Part shown: positions 43,882-52,909 of the stretch, piece after piece
How the letters are laid out: each line of letters starts with the position of its first letter
How positions within the stretch are numbered: the first letter of the stretch is position 1
NCBI RefSeq assembly: GCF_947492405.1
Contig: NZ_CANLMP010000002.1
Location: 434,001 to 498,000, forward strand
DNA length: 64,000 nucleotides
Direction of reading: 5' to 3'
Source: an uncultured Aquimarina sp.
GTDB taxonomy: Bacteria > Bacteroidota > Bacteroidia > Flavobacteriales > Flavobacteriaceae
Translations under genes and position numbers: made by a program
Notes under the pieces: generated by a model
Seen by the model: only the letters and a program-made list of their open reading frames with translations
The model's database searches: none
What the model was told of the DNA's origin: nothing

Positions 43882-46800
43882 ATGGAAGAAACCAACAAGA
43901 ACGACATACAACTAGACGGGGGAACCTATGAGATCATCCAAAAACGTTTGCAAAAACAAAAAGGTGAACTCCAAAACCGTCTTACACAACTAAATGATGC
44001 ACGAAAAGAAGTTTTTGGTAGTGTAGAAACCAAACTTATTGCCAATAATCGTATCAACACTGAAAATAACTGTATTGCACGAGATATTGTAACTATTGGT
44101 GATTTTTGCCTTTTTGGGTATAATGTTCATTTCGGATTACGAACAGAAATAAAACTCGATGATGTATTCAGTATTTATACATATGCTGATGATCATTTTG
44201 TAAATAAAAAATTAGACCTCATCAATGATCCTGTTTTTATTGATGACTTTACGAATCTATATAAATATTACAGAAATACGATCTTTTCTAAATTCGCTAT
44301 TGTTGGTAATTACCTGCACATGGTATTTCAGCTCAGTGAAAGTGTTTCTGACATTAAAACCTTCAAATGGTTAATAAATGAAGGAAGCCTTAGCTATATA
44401 GATAATCGTAGTGAACATGAATTTAAGTTTCCAAAACAATATGAATTCGAATGGATCGAAGTCACTCGTGATATGCATCGTTATGGCACACATCCTCATA
44501 TTTCTATTTTGGATAAAGTTTTTGTAGAAACAGTAGGTGGCGATTTAACCATAAAAATCGAGGATAATACTGATGACGGAAAAGGAATATACGACGAAGC
44601 TGTAGAACAAGTAGATCAGACACTAGATGATGGTCAATATCGATATGCAAATCTTGGTAACCTCATCGCTTTAGAAATCAAACCTTTTCAAGAAGCTCCA
44701 AGGTATTTCGTGTATAATCATAAAGTGCAAGAGGTTAAAAAAATTGAGTGTATTAAAGATGCCTGTGTCCTTTTACCAGATGATCAAGGAATCATATACC
44801 CTAATGGATACTATCTGCAATCCGGAGAGGTAAAACTATTTACCAATGAGATTTCTGATGTTAAATTTCAAGAGAAAATTAGCTCACCTAATGGAGAAGA
44901 CTTCTTATATGTATTTTATGAAAGTGAAAAAGGATTATATACGTTGATGTCCTACAATGTCATTGAACAAGAAGTAAAAACCCCAATTGTTTGTAATGGA
45001 TTTACCATTTTAGCCGGTGGAGAACTTTGTTATTTCAAGACAGAAGATGAACAAACTAAGCATCACGTTATTCAGATATGGCAAACTCCTTTCTTAAAAG
45101 GGAACGAGATCCCTTCAGAACATACGGATACTTTATTATATAAAATTGGTAATAAAGATATCGTAAAAGCAATGGCCGAATGTCATGCCCTTATAACACT
45201 GCTTAACAAAGAAGATAATTATGATGGATTATACGATGATCTTGCCAAATCTTCTAGTGATATAATTGATAGTTACTATTGGATTAGAGAAGAAGACACC
45301 TGTCGCTTAGATATACCTTTAGGAGAAATAAGTAATGCTGCTAATGCTGCTATTGATGAGTTTGAGAAAGTAGTTCAACTGCGCAGAACCGCTACCAATG
45401 TTACCAAAGAAACTAAAGAAGCTGCAGAAAGCATATTTAATAAAATAAAAAGCAGCTCATTTCGGTCTATTGACGATTTTGTTCAAGTACTATCCCAACT
45501 CAGAACGCTACGTGGTGAAGTTATTGGTTTAAATGATATACGATACATTGATAAACAGTTTATCACCGATCTTGAAAATGAAATCGCAGAACAAACCGAA
45601 AAAATTTCGCAACGTTGTGTACAATTCTTATTAGATGATAAGGCACTACTGCCCTATCACGCTCGAGTAGAAGAAAAACAGCAGGAGCTGGAAGCTATTA
45701 AAAAAGTAATAGAAGCTAAAAAACTAGAAGACGAAGTCAATCAGATTGCAAAAGATTTAGAAATGTTGATTGATATTGTTTCTAATCTTCAGATTGAAGA
45801 CACCTCTCATTCTACTAAGATCATTGATAATATATCTTTGATTTTTGCAACGATTAATCAGCTAAAAGCTGGAATTAAAAACAAAATAAAATCCCTTGGC
45901 AGTAAAGAAGCTAATGCTGAATTTGCTGCACAATTGAAATTAGTTGATCAGAGTATTATCAACTATCTTGATATTGCCAATACTCCAGAAAAAACAGATG
46001 AATTATTGAATAAAGTATCGGTTCAATTAGAGGATCTGGAAGGTAGATTTGCGGATTTCGAAGAGTTCATTACACTGATCATAGAAAAGCGAGAAGAGGT
46101 TTATAACGCTTTTGAGGCTAGAAAAAACAGCTTGATTGAGGCAAGGAATAAAAAAGCCGTTGCTCTCGAAAACGCAGCAGGTCGAATATTAAAAGGAGTT
46201 ACTAAAAAGGCATTAAGCTTTGATTCTGTCGCCGATATCAATGGGTATTTTGCATCTGATCTAATGATTAATAAGCTTAGGGATATCATTGCTAATTTAA
46301 TGGAATTGGATGATGCTGGTAAAGCTGAGACTATTGAAACTGCATTAAAAGTTGCTAAAGAAGATGCAACTCGTAAGCTAAAAGACAAACAAGATCTCTA
46401 TGAAGATGGTGAGAATATCATTAAATTAGGAAAACATAAGTTTGGTGTAAATAAACAACCATTAGACCTAACCATTGTTTACAAAGACAATACATTACAA
46501 TACCATCTTACCGGAACCGATTTCTATCAGGAAATTGAAAACGAAATATTACTAAAATCAAAAAAATACTGGGATCAAGAACTAATTTCTGAAAACCAGG
46601 AAATATATCGTGCAGCCTATTTAGCATATAAAATATTTATCAATTACAACAATAAAAACAGTCATCCCGAGGGGAGTCGAGGGACATCTAACAACTTCTC
46701 GACTCCGCTCGAAGTGACAGATAACAAAGACTTCGACAAACTCAGTCTGACAATGATGAATGAAAATCAGCTCCTAGAACTCATAAAATCGGAAAGTAGT

Positions 46801-48837
46801 AAAAACTATGCTGAAGGATATGTAAAAGGAGTTCATGATGTAGATGCTGCTACAATGCTAAAGGTTTTAGTGAGTAAAGATCACGATCTTGGGTTATTAC
46901 GTTATGACTCACTCTCTAGATCCTATGCACAATACTTTTGGAGTAGTTTAGATACAGAAAAGAAAACATATTGGAATAATACCATAAAAGCATCAGGAGA
47001 AGTTTTAGAAATTTTCTCGGATAGTACGGAGTATCAAACAATACTTTCTGATTTAGCAAAAGAGATTTCTACTTTCGCGGAAACGCAAAAGCTTTTTGAC
47101 AAAAAATATAGTAACACCATTAGCAATTACCTTTTTACCGAATTACAAACAGATGATGTGTTTTGTATCAGTCAAACTGCAAATGAATTACACGATTTAT
47201 TTCTTGCCGAATTGGAAAAGAAAAAAGTAATTAGCAAGTTTAAGAAATCTATAGAGCCTACTGCCGGAAAGAGTCAAAAAGATCTAATACGTTTAACATT
47301 GCAATGGGTAACTGCTTTTCTGAAAGCACATCATCCAAAAGAGATAGAATATGCGCAGGAAATTGTATGTGTTTTATTATATAAAAAGGAATCAGTTTCA
47401 GAAGTAATTCACGTAAATCCTTCACAAATCATTGAAGGATTGAAAGGGAGTCATCCTACTATCAATGAAACTAATTTTGAATTTAATTATCATCATTTTA
47501 TTACTCGATTATCAGAATTTTCAGATATAGAAGTTCCTGCATACTCAGCATATCGAGAAGCAAAACATGCAGTAACTGAATCCTTAAAAGAGGATCTTAA
47601 ACTCGAAGAATTTAAACCAAGAGTTTTATCTTCTTTTGTACGTAATAAGCTAATTGATCAAGTCTACTTACCTTTATTTGGAGATAATCTTTCTAAGCAA
47701 CTAGGAAGCGTTGGAGACAATAAACGTACAGATAGAATGGGTATGCTTTTACTGATCTCTCCACCTGGATATGGTAAAACAACTTTGATGGAATATATGG
47801 CTAACCGTTTAGGATTGGTATTTATGAAAATCAATGGCCCAGCGATTGGTCATGAAGTTACTTCAGTCGATCCAATGGCTGCTACTAATTCTGCTGCTCG
47901 CGAAGAACTAAAGAAATTAAATTTAGCTTTTGAAATGGGGAATAATGTAATGTTATACCTAGATGATATTCAGCATTGTAATCCAGAGTTTTTACAGAAA
48001 TTTATTTCGCTAGCCGATGGTACCCGTAAGATTGAAGGAATTTATAACGGAAAACCCAAAACATATGATCTACGAAGTAAGAAATTCTGTGTGATAATGG
48101 CTGGGAATCCATATACCGAAAGTGGAGATAAGTTTCAGATTCCTGATATGTTAGCCAATAGAGCCGATATATACAATCTTGGTGATATTATTGGTGACAC
48201 ATCGGATTTATTCAAACTAAGTTTGATAGAAAATGCTTTGACTTCTAATCCTGTATTACACCAGTTAAGCAGTAAATATTTTGAAGATATTTATGGATTA
48301 ATTGAAATGGTAGAATCCGGTACTCAGGAAGGCATAGAATTAAAAGGAAATCACACGAAACAAGAGATACAAGATTATCTAGCGGTGCTAGAAAAAGTAG
48401 TAACTATTCGCAATACAGTGATGCAAGTAAATGCTACCTATATACAATCTGCAGCAATGGAAGATTCATATCGTACAGAACCTTCATTTAAATTACAAGG
48501 ATCTTATCGTGATATGAGTAAATTGGTCGCTAAAGTAGTTCCGATTATGAATGAGAAAGAATTACAAACCTTACTCCTATCGCATTATGAAAACGAGTCT
48601 CAAACATTAACAAGTGCTGCAGAAGCAAACCTTCTTAAGTACAAAGAACTGACAAACACCATTGCTGACGAAGAAACTATACGTTGGGAAACGATCAAAG
48701 AAACTTTTATTAAGAACAATAAGCTAAAAGGTTTTGGTAATAAAAACGAAATGGCACAAGTATTGGCTCAAATGATGCAGTTTAGTGAACATTTATCAGG
48801 AATTCAAGAAGTATTGAAAAAAGGGTTAGATAAGTAA
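43882..48837 (+). CDS. giant AAA+ ATPase (DUF3686-type, DNA-repair-ATPase-like)
   Basis: A 1651-residue protein. The N-terminal 480 residues are a beta-rich, propeller-like region (DUF3686-type). Next is a long helical coiled-coil region (about 500-860), a middle region to about 1250, and a C-terminal AAA+ module with Walker A PPGYGKTT (Lys1299, Thr1300), Walker B YLDDIQ (Asp1361-Asp1362) and sensor-like VIMAGNPYTESGD. Residues 927-957 are encoded by two inserted short repeats, yet the frame stays open. No signal peptide. Relatives are annotated 'DNA repair ATPase', but the PspA, flotillin and NfeD neighbours point to membrane-protein or membrane-remodelling work (inference). Confidence 0.85.
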   Translation: MEETNKNDIQLDGGTYEIIQKRLQKQKGELQNRLTQLNDARKEVFGSVETKLIANNRINTENNCIARDIVTIGDFCLFGYNVHFGLRTEIKLDDVFSIYTYADDHFVNKKLDLINDPVFIDDFTNLYKYYRNTIFSKFAIVGNYLHMVFQLSESVSDIKTFKWLINEGSLSYIDNRSEHEFKFPKQYEFEWIEVTRDMHRYGTHPHISILDKVFVETVGGDLTIKIEDNTDDGKGIYDEAVEQVDQTLDDGQYRYANLGNLIALEIKPFQEAPRYFVYNHKVQEVKKIECIKDACVLLPDDQGIIYPNGYYLQSGEVKLFTNEISDVKFQEKISSPNGEDFLYVFYESEKGLYTLMSYNVIEQEVKTPIVCNGFTILAGGELCYFKTEDEQTKHHVIQIWQTPFLKGNEIPSEHTDTLLYKIGNKDIVKAMAECHALITLLNKEDNYDGLYDDLAKSSSDIIDSYYWIREEDTCRLDIPLGEISNAANAAIDEFEKVVQLRRTATNVTKETKEAAESIFNKIKSSSFRSIDDFVQVLSQLRTLRGEVIGLNDIRYIDKQFITDLENEIAEQTEKISQRCVQFLLDDKALLPYHARVEEKQQELEAIKKVIEAKKLEDEVNQIAKDLEMLIDIVSNLQIEDTSHSTKIIDNISLIFATINQLKAGIKNKIKSLGSKEANAEFAAQLKLVDQSIINYLDIANTPEKTDELLNKVSVQLEDLEGRFADFEEFITLIIEKREEVYNAFEARKNSLIEARNKKAVALENAAGRILKGVTKKALSFDSVADINGYFASDLMINKLRDIIANLMELDDAGKAETIETALKVAKEDATRKLKDKQDLYEDGENIIKLGKHKFGVNKQPLDLTIVYKDNTLQYHLTGTDFYQEIENEILLKSKKYWDQELISENQEIYRAAYLAYKIFINYNNKNSHPEGSRGTSNNFSTPLEVTDNKDFDKLSLTMMNENQLLELIKSESSKNYAEGYVKGVHDVDAATMLKVLVSKDHDLGLLRYDSLSRSYAQYFWSSLDTEKKTYWNNTIKASGEVLEIFSDSTEYQTILSDLAKEISTFAETQKLFDKKYSNTISNYLFTELQTDDVFCISQTANELHDLFLAELEKKKVISKFKKSIEPTAGKSQKDLIRLTLQWVTAFLKAHHPKEIEYAQEIVCVLLYKKESVSEVIHVNPSQIIEGLKGSHPTINETNFEFNYHHFITRLSEFSDIEVPAYSAYREAKHAVTESLKEDLKLEEFKPRVLSSFVRNKLIDQVYLPLFGDNLSKQLGSVGDNKRTDRMGMLLLISPPGYGKTTLMEYMANRLGLVFMKINGPAIGHEVTSVDPMAATNSAAREELKKLNLAFEMGNNVMLYLDDIQHCNPEFLQKFISLADGTRKIEGIYNGKPKTYDLRSKKFCVIMAGNPYTESGDKFQIPDMLANRADIYNLGDIIGDTSDLFKLSLIENALTSNPVLHQLSSKYFEDIYGLIEMVESGTQEGIELKGNHTKQEIQDYLAVLEKVVTIRNTVMQVNATYIQSAAMEDSYRTEPSFKLQGSYRDMSKLVAKVVPIMNEKELQTLLLSHYENESQTLTSAAEANLLKYKELTNTIADEETIRWETIKETFIKNNKLKGFGNKNEMAQVLAQMMQFSEHLSGIQEVLKKGLDK
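46661..46752 (+). repeat. two short repeats inserted in frame in the AAA+ gene
   Basis: An imperfect hairpin element (46661-46718) begins GTCATCCCGAGGGGAGTCGA and ends CTCGACTCCGCTCGAAGTGA plus C; its GGAGTCGAG and CTCGACTCC arms pair. Twelve bases later CTTCGACAAACTCAGTCTGA plus CA (46731-46752) is the same family as the GIY-YIG-flanking repeats. Together they encode about 31 residues and keep the reading frame. Confidence 0.85.
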
Positions 48838-48848
48838 TAGTAAGAAAA

Positions 48849-49412
48849 ATGAAAAAATCCCACAGCTTTGTAATTTTATGTCTATGTGTTTTTTCTCTTA
48901 GTAATTGTTCAAGAAGCAACAACAGACAATTAGTTCAAGATTATTACAATCAATTAAATCAAAGTAACTATATAGAATTATCGAAACTTATTGGAGACAG
49001 CATAACCATCAGTGAAGGAGACTATAATATGAATTATTCTAAAGACGATTATTATAAATTTTTTCAATGGGATTCGGTTTTCTCTCCAAAATATGAACTA
49101 TTAGAAATTAAAGAAATTGACAACAAAGTAGCGATTAGAGTTTCTAAAACATGTACGAGAATTAAATTTCTAAATGAAAAACCTATCATCTCCAAAGAAG
49201 TAATTGAAATAAAGAATCAAAAAATTTCTAAAATAAAAAATATAGAAATGGACTCTGATTTTAAGCTTTGGAATCTTACGAAAAATGATATGATAACTTG
49301 GATCAAAAAAAATCATCCTAAGCTAGACGGTTTTATATATGACCAGACTAAAAACGGTGCTCAAAACTACTTAAAAGCGATAGCTTTATATAAGAAATTT
49401 AGTAAGCATTGA
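48849..49412 (+). CDS. NTF2-like lipoprotein, function unknown
   Basis: A 187-residue lipoprotein with signal and lipobox (FSLSNC). After a short linker, LVQDYYNQLNQSNYIELSKL followed by GDSITISEGDY and further strands resembles the start of SnoaL/NTF2-like folds. The C-terminal part is basic and helical. It begins 11 bases after the AAA+ gene and is the last gene of that cluster. Export to the periplasm or outer membrane makes it a possible envelope-side component, but no function can be assigned. Confidence 0.65.
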   Translation: MKKSHSFVILCLCVFSLSNCSRSNNRQLVQDYYNQLNQSNYIELSKLIGDSITISEGDYNMNYSKDDYYKFFQWDSVFSPKYELLEIKEIDNKVAIRVSKTCTRIKFLNEKPIISKEVIEIKNQKISKIKNIEMDSDFKLWNLTKNDMITWIKKNHPKLDGFIYDQTKNGAQNYLKAIALYKKFSKH

Positions 49413-49611
49413 ATAATTCTGTTAGGAAAAACTACATAAATTTAAAAGCATTTTTCTAAAGTCGATTTTATATAAAATCTAATCAAAAGGCAAAAATCCT
49501 TTAAAAATCATTTTTTTTACAAAACAATAAACTAAAAAAACAGTTATTGGATAAAATAGATTATATTATTTAAAATAAATAACATCAAACATTTTTTATT
49601 AAAAATCTAAA

Positions 49612-51003
49612 ATGAAGAATCTATCAAATGCTATACTTGTCCTGGCTTTTATTTTCATTTCTTCTTGTAGTAATGAAAGTTTAAACACTACCGATGGAGT
49701 TTCCGAATACAGCGCAGATCCAGAAAACTTAGATGAAAATGGCTTGCCAATAATTGTATTTGATGTTCAGTTACCTACAATACCTGATAACTCAGAATAC
49801 ACTATCGATTTAGATCGATGGGATATTCCTAATAATCGTACTGATGCTATTAAAACTACAGCTAATCTGCAAGCAGCAATTGATTGGGCACATCAGGAGG
49901 GATATAACAGAGTTATATTACCAGAAGGAACATACTTAGTTGGTGAAGAAATCAATGATATATATCAAGGAGGCATTGAAATACACGGGGATACTGAATT
50001 TATATTCGGAGCAGGAGCTATTCTGGAAATGGCGACTAACAATAAATGGAATTATTGCGTAATTAGTCTAAATGGAGATAATATAACTATTCGTGATGGT
50101 ATAATCAGAGGAGATCGAAATACCCATATTTTCACACCGCGAGATTCTGATGGAAATATTGCGCATGATGAAGGTCATGGAATCTGTATCTGGAATGAAA
50201 ATAATCGTGTACTTATCGAGAATATGGAAATTCAGGATCTAACAGGCGATGGCTCTTTAGTGTTAGATGCTAATGATGTTACGTTCCTTAATAACGATAT
50301 TTATAATAATAGACGTCAAGGTATTTCTATTGTAGGTGGCAAACGCATAGAAATAAGAGACAACGAAATACATCATATTAATGGAACAGCTCCTCAATTT
50401 GGAGTTGATATAGAAGGGCCTGGACGTGTTGATGAAGATATACTCATACAGAACAATTATTTTCATCATAATTCCGGTGGAGATATTGTTAATACTAGTG
50501 GTGAAAACGTATACATATTAGAAAATACAATGGAACAGGGTGAAGGCAATACATATGTAGATGGTCCGCTAGTTAGTTGGCATAAAACCCATAATATTAT
50601 TGCCAGAAATACTATTACTATGCTTTCGGGTTCTGTTAATGGTAGATTGGGATATATTCAATATTCTAGTGGAGGTGATAAAGGTCACAACAGAGCTACT
50701 TTTGTACACGATAATGTCTGTAATAATTGTGGAATGTATATGTACAAAAGTTCTGATGCAGATGTTCGTAGGAATAAGTTTTTAGGTTACTTTTTAGCCT
50801 TTAGTGATTTTGAAAATGCTATACTAATAGACAATTTAGTTACATACTCAGATGCACATCCAAACCTTAGATTTTGTTGGTCATACCGTTTTGAAAATGT
50901 AACAGGAATGGCTGAAGGAAATTATTTAGGAGATACTTTAGAAGAAATCCCCTTGTCAGAGGTTGAACCATACTCGTTACAGTGTGTAATCGATGGTTGG
51001 TAA
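49612..51003 (+). CDS. right-handed parallel beta-helix lipoprotein (pectate-lyase-like)
   Basis: A 463-residue lipoprotein (signal, lipobox ISSC). After an N-terminal linker it has the entry motif of pectate-lyase-superfamily proteins (NLQAAIDWAHQEGYNRVILP, EGTYLVGEEI) followed by repeated beta-helix rungs with NNDIYNNRRQGISI, IRDNEIHHI, IQNNYFHHNSGGDIVN and ENTMEQG patterns. The asparagine ladders are typical. Cysteines are mostly in the C-terminal third. It probably cleaves or binds an acidic polysaccharide, but catalytic residues cannot be fixed by eye. No SusCD pair or other polysaccharide genes adjoin it. Preceded by a 200-base AT-rich gap. Confidence 0.82.
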   Translation: MKNLSNAILVLAFIFISSCSNESLNTTDGVSEYSADPENLDENGLPIIVFDVQLPTIPDNSEYTIDLDRWDIPNNRTDAIKTTANLQAAIDWAHQEGYNRVILPEGTYLVGEEINDIYQGGIEIHGDTEFIFGAGAILEMATNNKWNYCVISLNGDNITIRDGIIRGDRNTHIFTPRDSDGNIAHDEGHGICIWNENNRVLIENMEIQDLTGDGSLVLDANDVTFLNNDIYNNRRQGISIVGGKRIEIRDNEIHHINGTAPQFGVDIEGPGRVDEDILIQNNYFHHNSGGDIVNTSGENVYILENTMEQGEGNTYVDGPLVSWHKTHNIIARNTITMLSGSVNGRLGYIQYSSGGDKGHNRATFVHDNVCNNCGMYMYKSSDADVRRNKFLGYFLAFSDFENAILIDNLVTYSDAHPNLRFCWSYRFENVTGMAEGNYLGDTLEEIPLSEVEPYSLQCVIDGW

Positions 51004-51152
51004 AACATATTGATAAACCTAAATGATCTTTTTAACAAAAATCGCACAGTTGTAAGAAGCTATAACTTTAATTATAAAGTTTAGTGATTATATAGGGCTA
51101 AGATTAAATCATAGATAAACTTCAAGACCTTTTCATCAAAACAAATTTATCA

Positions 51153-51785
51153 TTGAAAATAGCATATCACAATTTGATATTAAATAGGAACGTAGAATAT
51201 TTCCATAATCCCTTTGGAGGTATTAGTGATGAAGAATTAATAGAGGTGATTGACCCTAAATATTCTTTTGAGGAATTGACCGAAACATTAAATCAAAACA
51301 AACCAATTATCGTACAATTTGTTGGAAAAAAGGGAAGAGGAAAAACTATTCATTTAAGAGCTTTATACCAATTAGCATCTAATTCCAAAATATATATTTT
51401 AGATCGAAACAATCATAGAAACATCACAAATCCAGATAACTTAAACATATTCATTGATAGTGTACACCATATCCCTTTAAGAAAGAGATTACAACTATGG
51501 AGACAAACCAACACTTCTTATGTGATTACTACGCATTTTCCTCGTAATTTGGAATTCTTTTTTTGTAAAAGAAAATACAAAACTTTTTATTTTAATGAAA
51601 TAACTTCAGAAAAACTGGAAGTTATTATAAAAAAAAGAGTCTCGAAATTTTCTTATTTAAAGTATGAAGATGTTGTTGTAGATCAGGATATTTTAAATCA
51701 ACTAATCAAAAAATTCGACGATAACATTAGAGCAACGCTAAATTTCTTGTATGATCAATTTAAAGCTGTAAATCATTATGGATGA
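51153..51785 (+). CDS. P-loop ATPase, partner of the arrestin-like membrane protein
   Basis: A 210-residue protein with a TTG start at 51153. Walker A is GKKGRGKT (residues 58-65), a Walker B-like strand is NIFIDSVHHI, and a sensor-like SYVITTH follows. The NPFGG motif near residue 20 is typical of small bacterial ATPases related to AAA/ORC proteins, and the C-terminal helices (about 170-205) would form the lid. It lacks membrane helices. The last codons overlap the ATG of the next gene by eight bases, so both are made together. I do not recognise a named system. Confidence 0.65.
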   Translation: MKIAYHNLILNRNVEYFHNPFGGISDEELIEVIDPKYSFEELTETLNQNKPIIVQFVGKKGRGKTIHLRALYQLASNSKIYILDRNNHRNITNPDNLNIFIDSVHHIPLRKRLQLWRQTNTSYVITTHFPRNLEFFFCKRKYKTFYFNEITSEKLEVIIKKRVSKFSYLKYEDVVVDQDILNQLIKKFDDNIRATLNFLYDQFKAVNHYG

Positions 51786-52788
51786 AATTATCCAAGTCTT
51801 TTATCAATTCTCAAATAAAACCGGTTTCTTAATTGCTAACAATACTACTAAGGCTAAAATATCTATAATCTGTAATCAGCCCATAAGCTTCTCTTCCGTT
51901 AATTTTCATTTACGATATGACATTAAAGGAAAATTAAATGTAGGGTCGAAAACCCCTTTATCAATACAGTTAGATAATAATAAAAACTGGGTTCACGATA
52001 ATACTCAAGAGTATGAAATCGAATTTAAAACACCTAATACACCCATATCATTCTCTGGAGAAAATTTAGAAATTGTGTGGTATTTAATTGTGGAAGTTAT
52101 TGTTGATGATCGAACTAAATCACAAATAAGAAGTCAATTATTAAGACAGACAAAACTGATTAGTCTTGCAAAAACATATAATGGAAAGATTATTACTAAA
52201 CATCCTATTAAAGTTCGAAATATTGATTGCGATTATCAAATAGTGAATTTTGAGGAAATAAGTTATCAGAGAATTCATATTCCATTATTGTTCAGTGGTT
52301 TTATTCTAGCTACAGATGTCTTATTATACTTATCAGGATCCTATCATATAATTATATCATCGATTGCTGCAATACTTAGTATAGGGTTACTAGGATATGC
52401 TTTATATAAATATATTACAATTGGATTATTAGGAGAAGTAAGGTTGGTAGGAGAATATATAGATGAAAAAAAATTCAGAATATGTGTGACCCCAAAAAAG
52501 AACCTGAAAACAATTATAGGCATTAAATTATTTTATACAATAACCGAAGAGGTAATTGATAATCGAGGAAGCTCTTCGACCACTTTAAAGGAGAAAATAT
52601 TTGAATCAAAAGATTATAGCTGTATCGTATTTAAAAATAAAATTTGTTCAGAAATAAATTATCCTAAAGAAGAGTATCCTACTTTTTTTAAATACGATAC
52701 AGCCAGAATATTTTGGCAATTACACTTAAAATTTCAATTTAAAAATGGTTTATCTTATACTGTAAACCACGAATTTAAGGTGTTTTAA
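51778..52788 (+). CDS. arrestin-like domain membrane protein
   Basis: A 336-residue protein. The N-terminal part (about 1-140) has the strand pattern of arrestin-like beta-sandwiches, with PNTPISFSGENLEIVWYLIV as the counterpart of the arrestin 'P.S..G..I.W.L' signature. Two hydrophobic helices at about 165-182 and 186-210 (IPLLFSGFILATDVLLYLSG and following) form a hairpin, and a second beta-rich region (about 215-336) again ends with a 'FKYDTARIFWQLHLKFQF' stretch. So two sandwiches flank a membrane hairpin. Overlap with the ATPase gene indicates a two-component membrane complex. Confidence 0.65.
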   Translation: MDEIIQVFYQFSNKTGFLIANNTTKAKISIICNQPISFSSVNFHLRYDIKGKLNVGSKTPLSIQLDNNKNWVHDNTQEYEIEFKTPNTPISFSGENLEIVWYLIVEVIVDDRTKSQIRSQLLRQTKLISLAKTYNGKIITKHPIKVRNIDCDYQIVNFEEISYQRIHIPLLFSGFILATDVLLYLSGSYHIIISSIAAILSIGLLGYALYKYITIGLLGEVRLVGEYIDEKKFRICVTPKKNLKTIIGIKLFYTITEEVIDNRGSSSTTLKEKIFESKDYSCIVFKNKICSEINYPKEEYPTFFKYDTARIFWQLHLKFQFKNGLSYTVNHEFKVF

Positions 52789-52826
52789 AAACCGAAGGGT
52801 TTATAGTGAACCGGGGATATTATAAA

Positions 52827-52867
52827 AAATGGGATGGAAATAACACCAAATCATTTCAACCCCATTT
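52827..52867 (-). terminator. terminator of the secreted glycosidase gene
   Basis: AAATGGGATGGAAAT (52827-52841) pairs, with two mismatches, with ATTTCAACCCCATTT (52853-52867). Read on the minus strand the stem is followed by TTT, fitting termination of the convergent minus-strand gene that ends at 52910. Confidence 0.55.
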
Positions 52868-52909
52868 CAAATAATAAATTTATCTCTTAGAAAACAAGCA
52901 CTAAGAAAC

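Noticed and set aside
43882..48837. AAA+ gene as a disrupted pseudogene because of the inserted repeats
   Set aside because: The reading frame is intact across both repeats and the Walker motifs downstream are complete, so the gene is probably functional.
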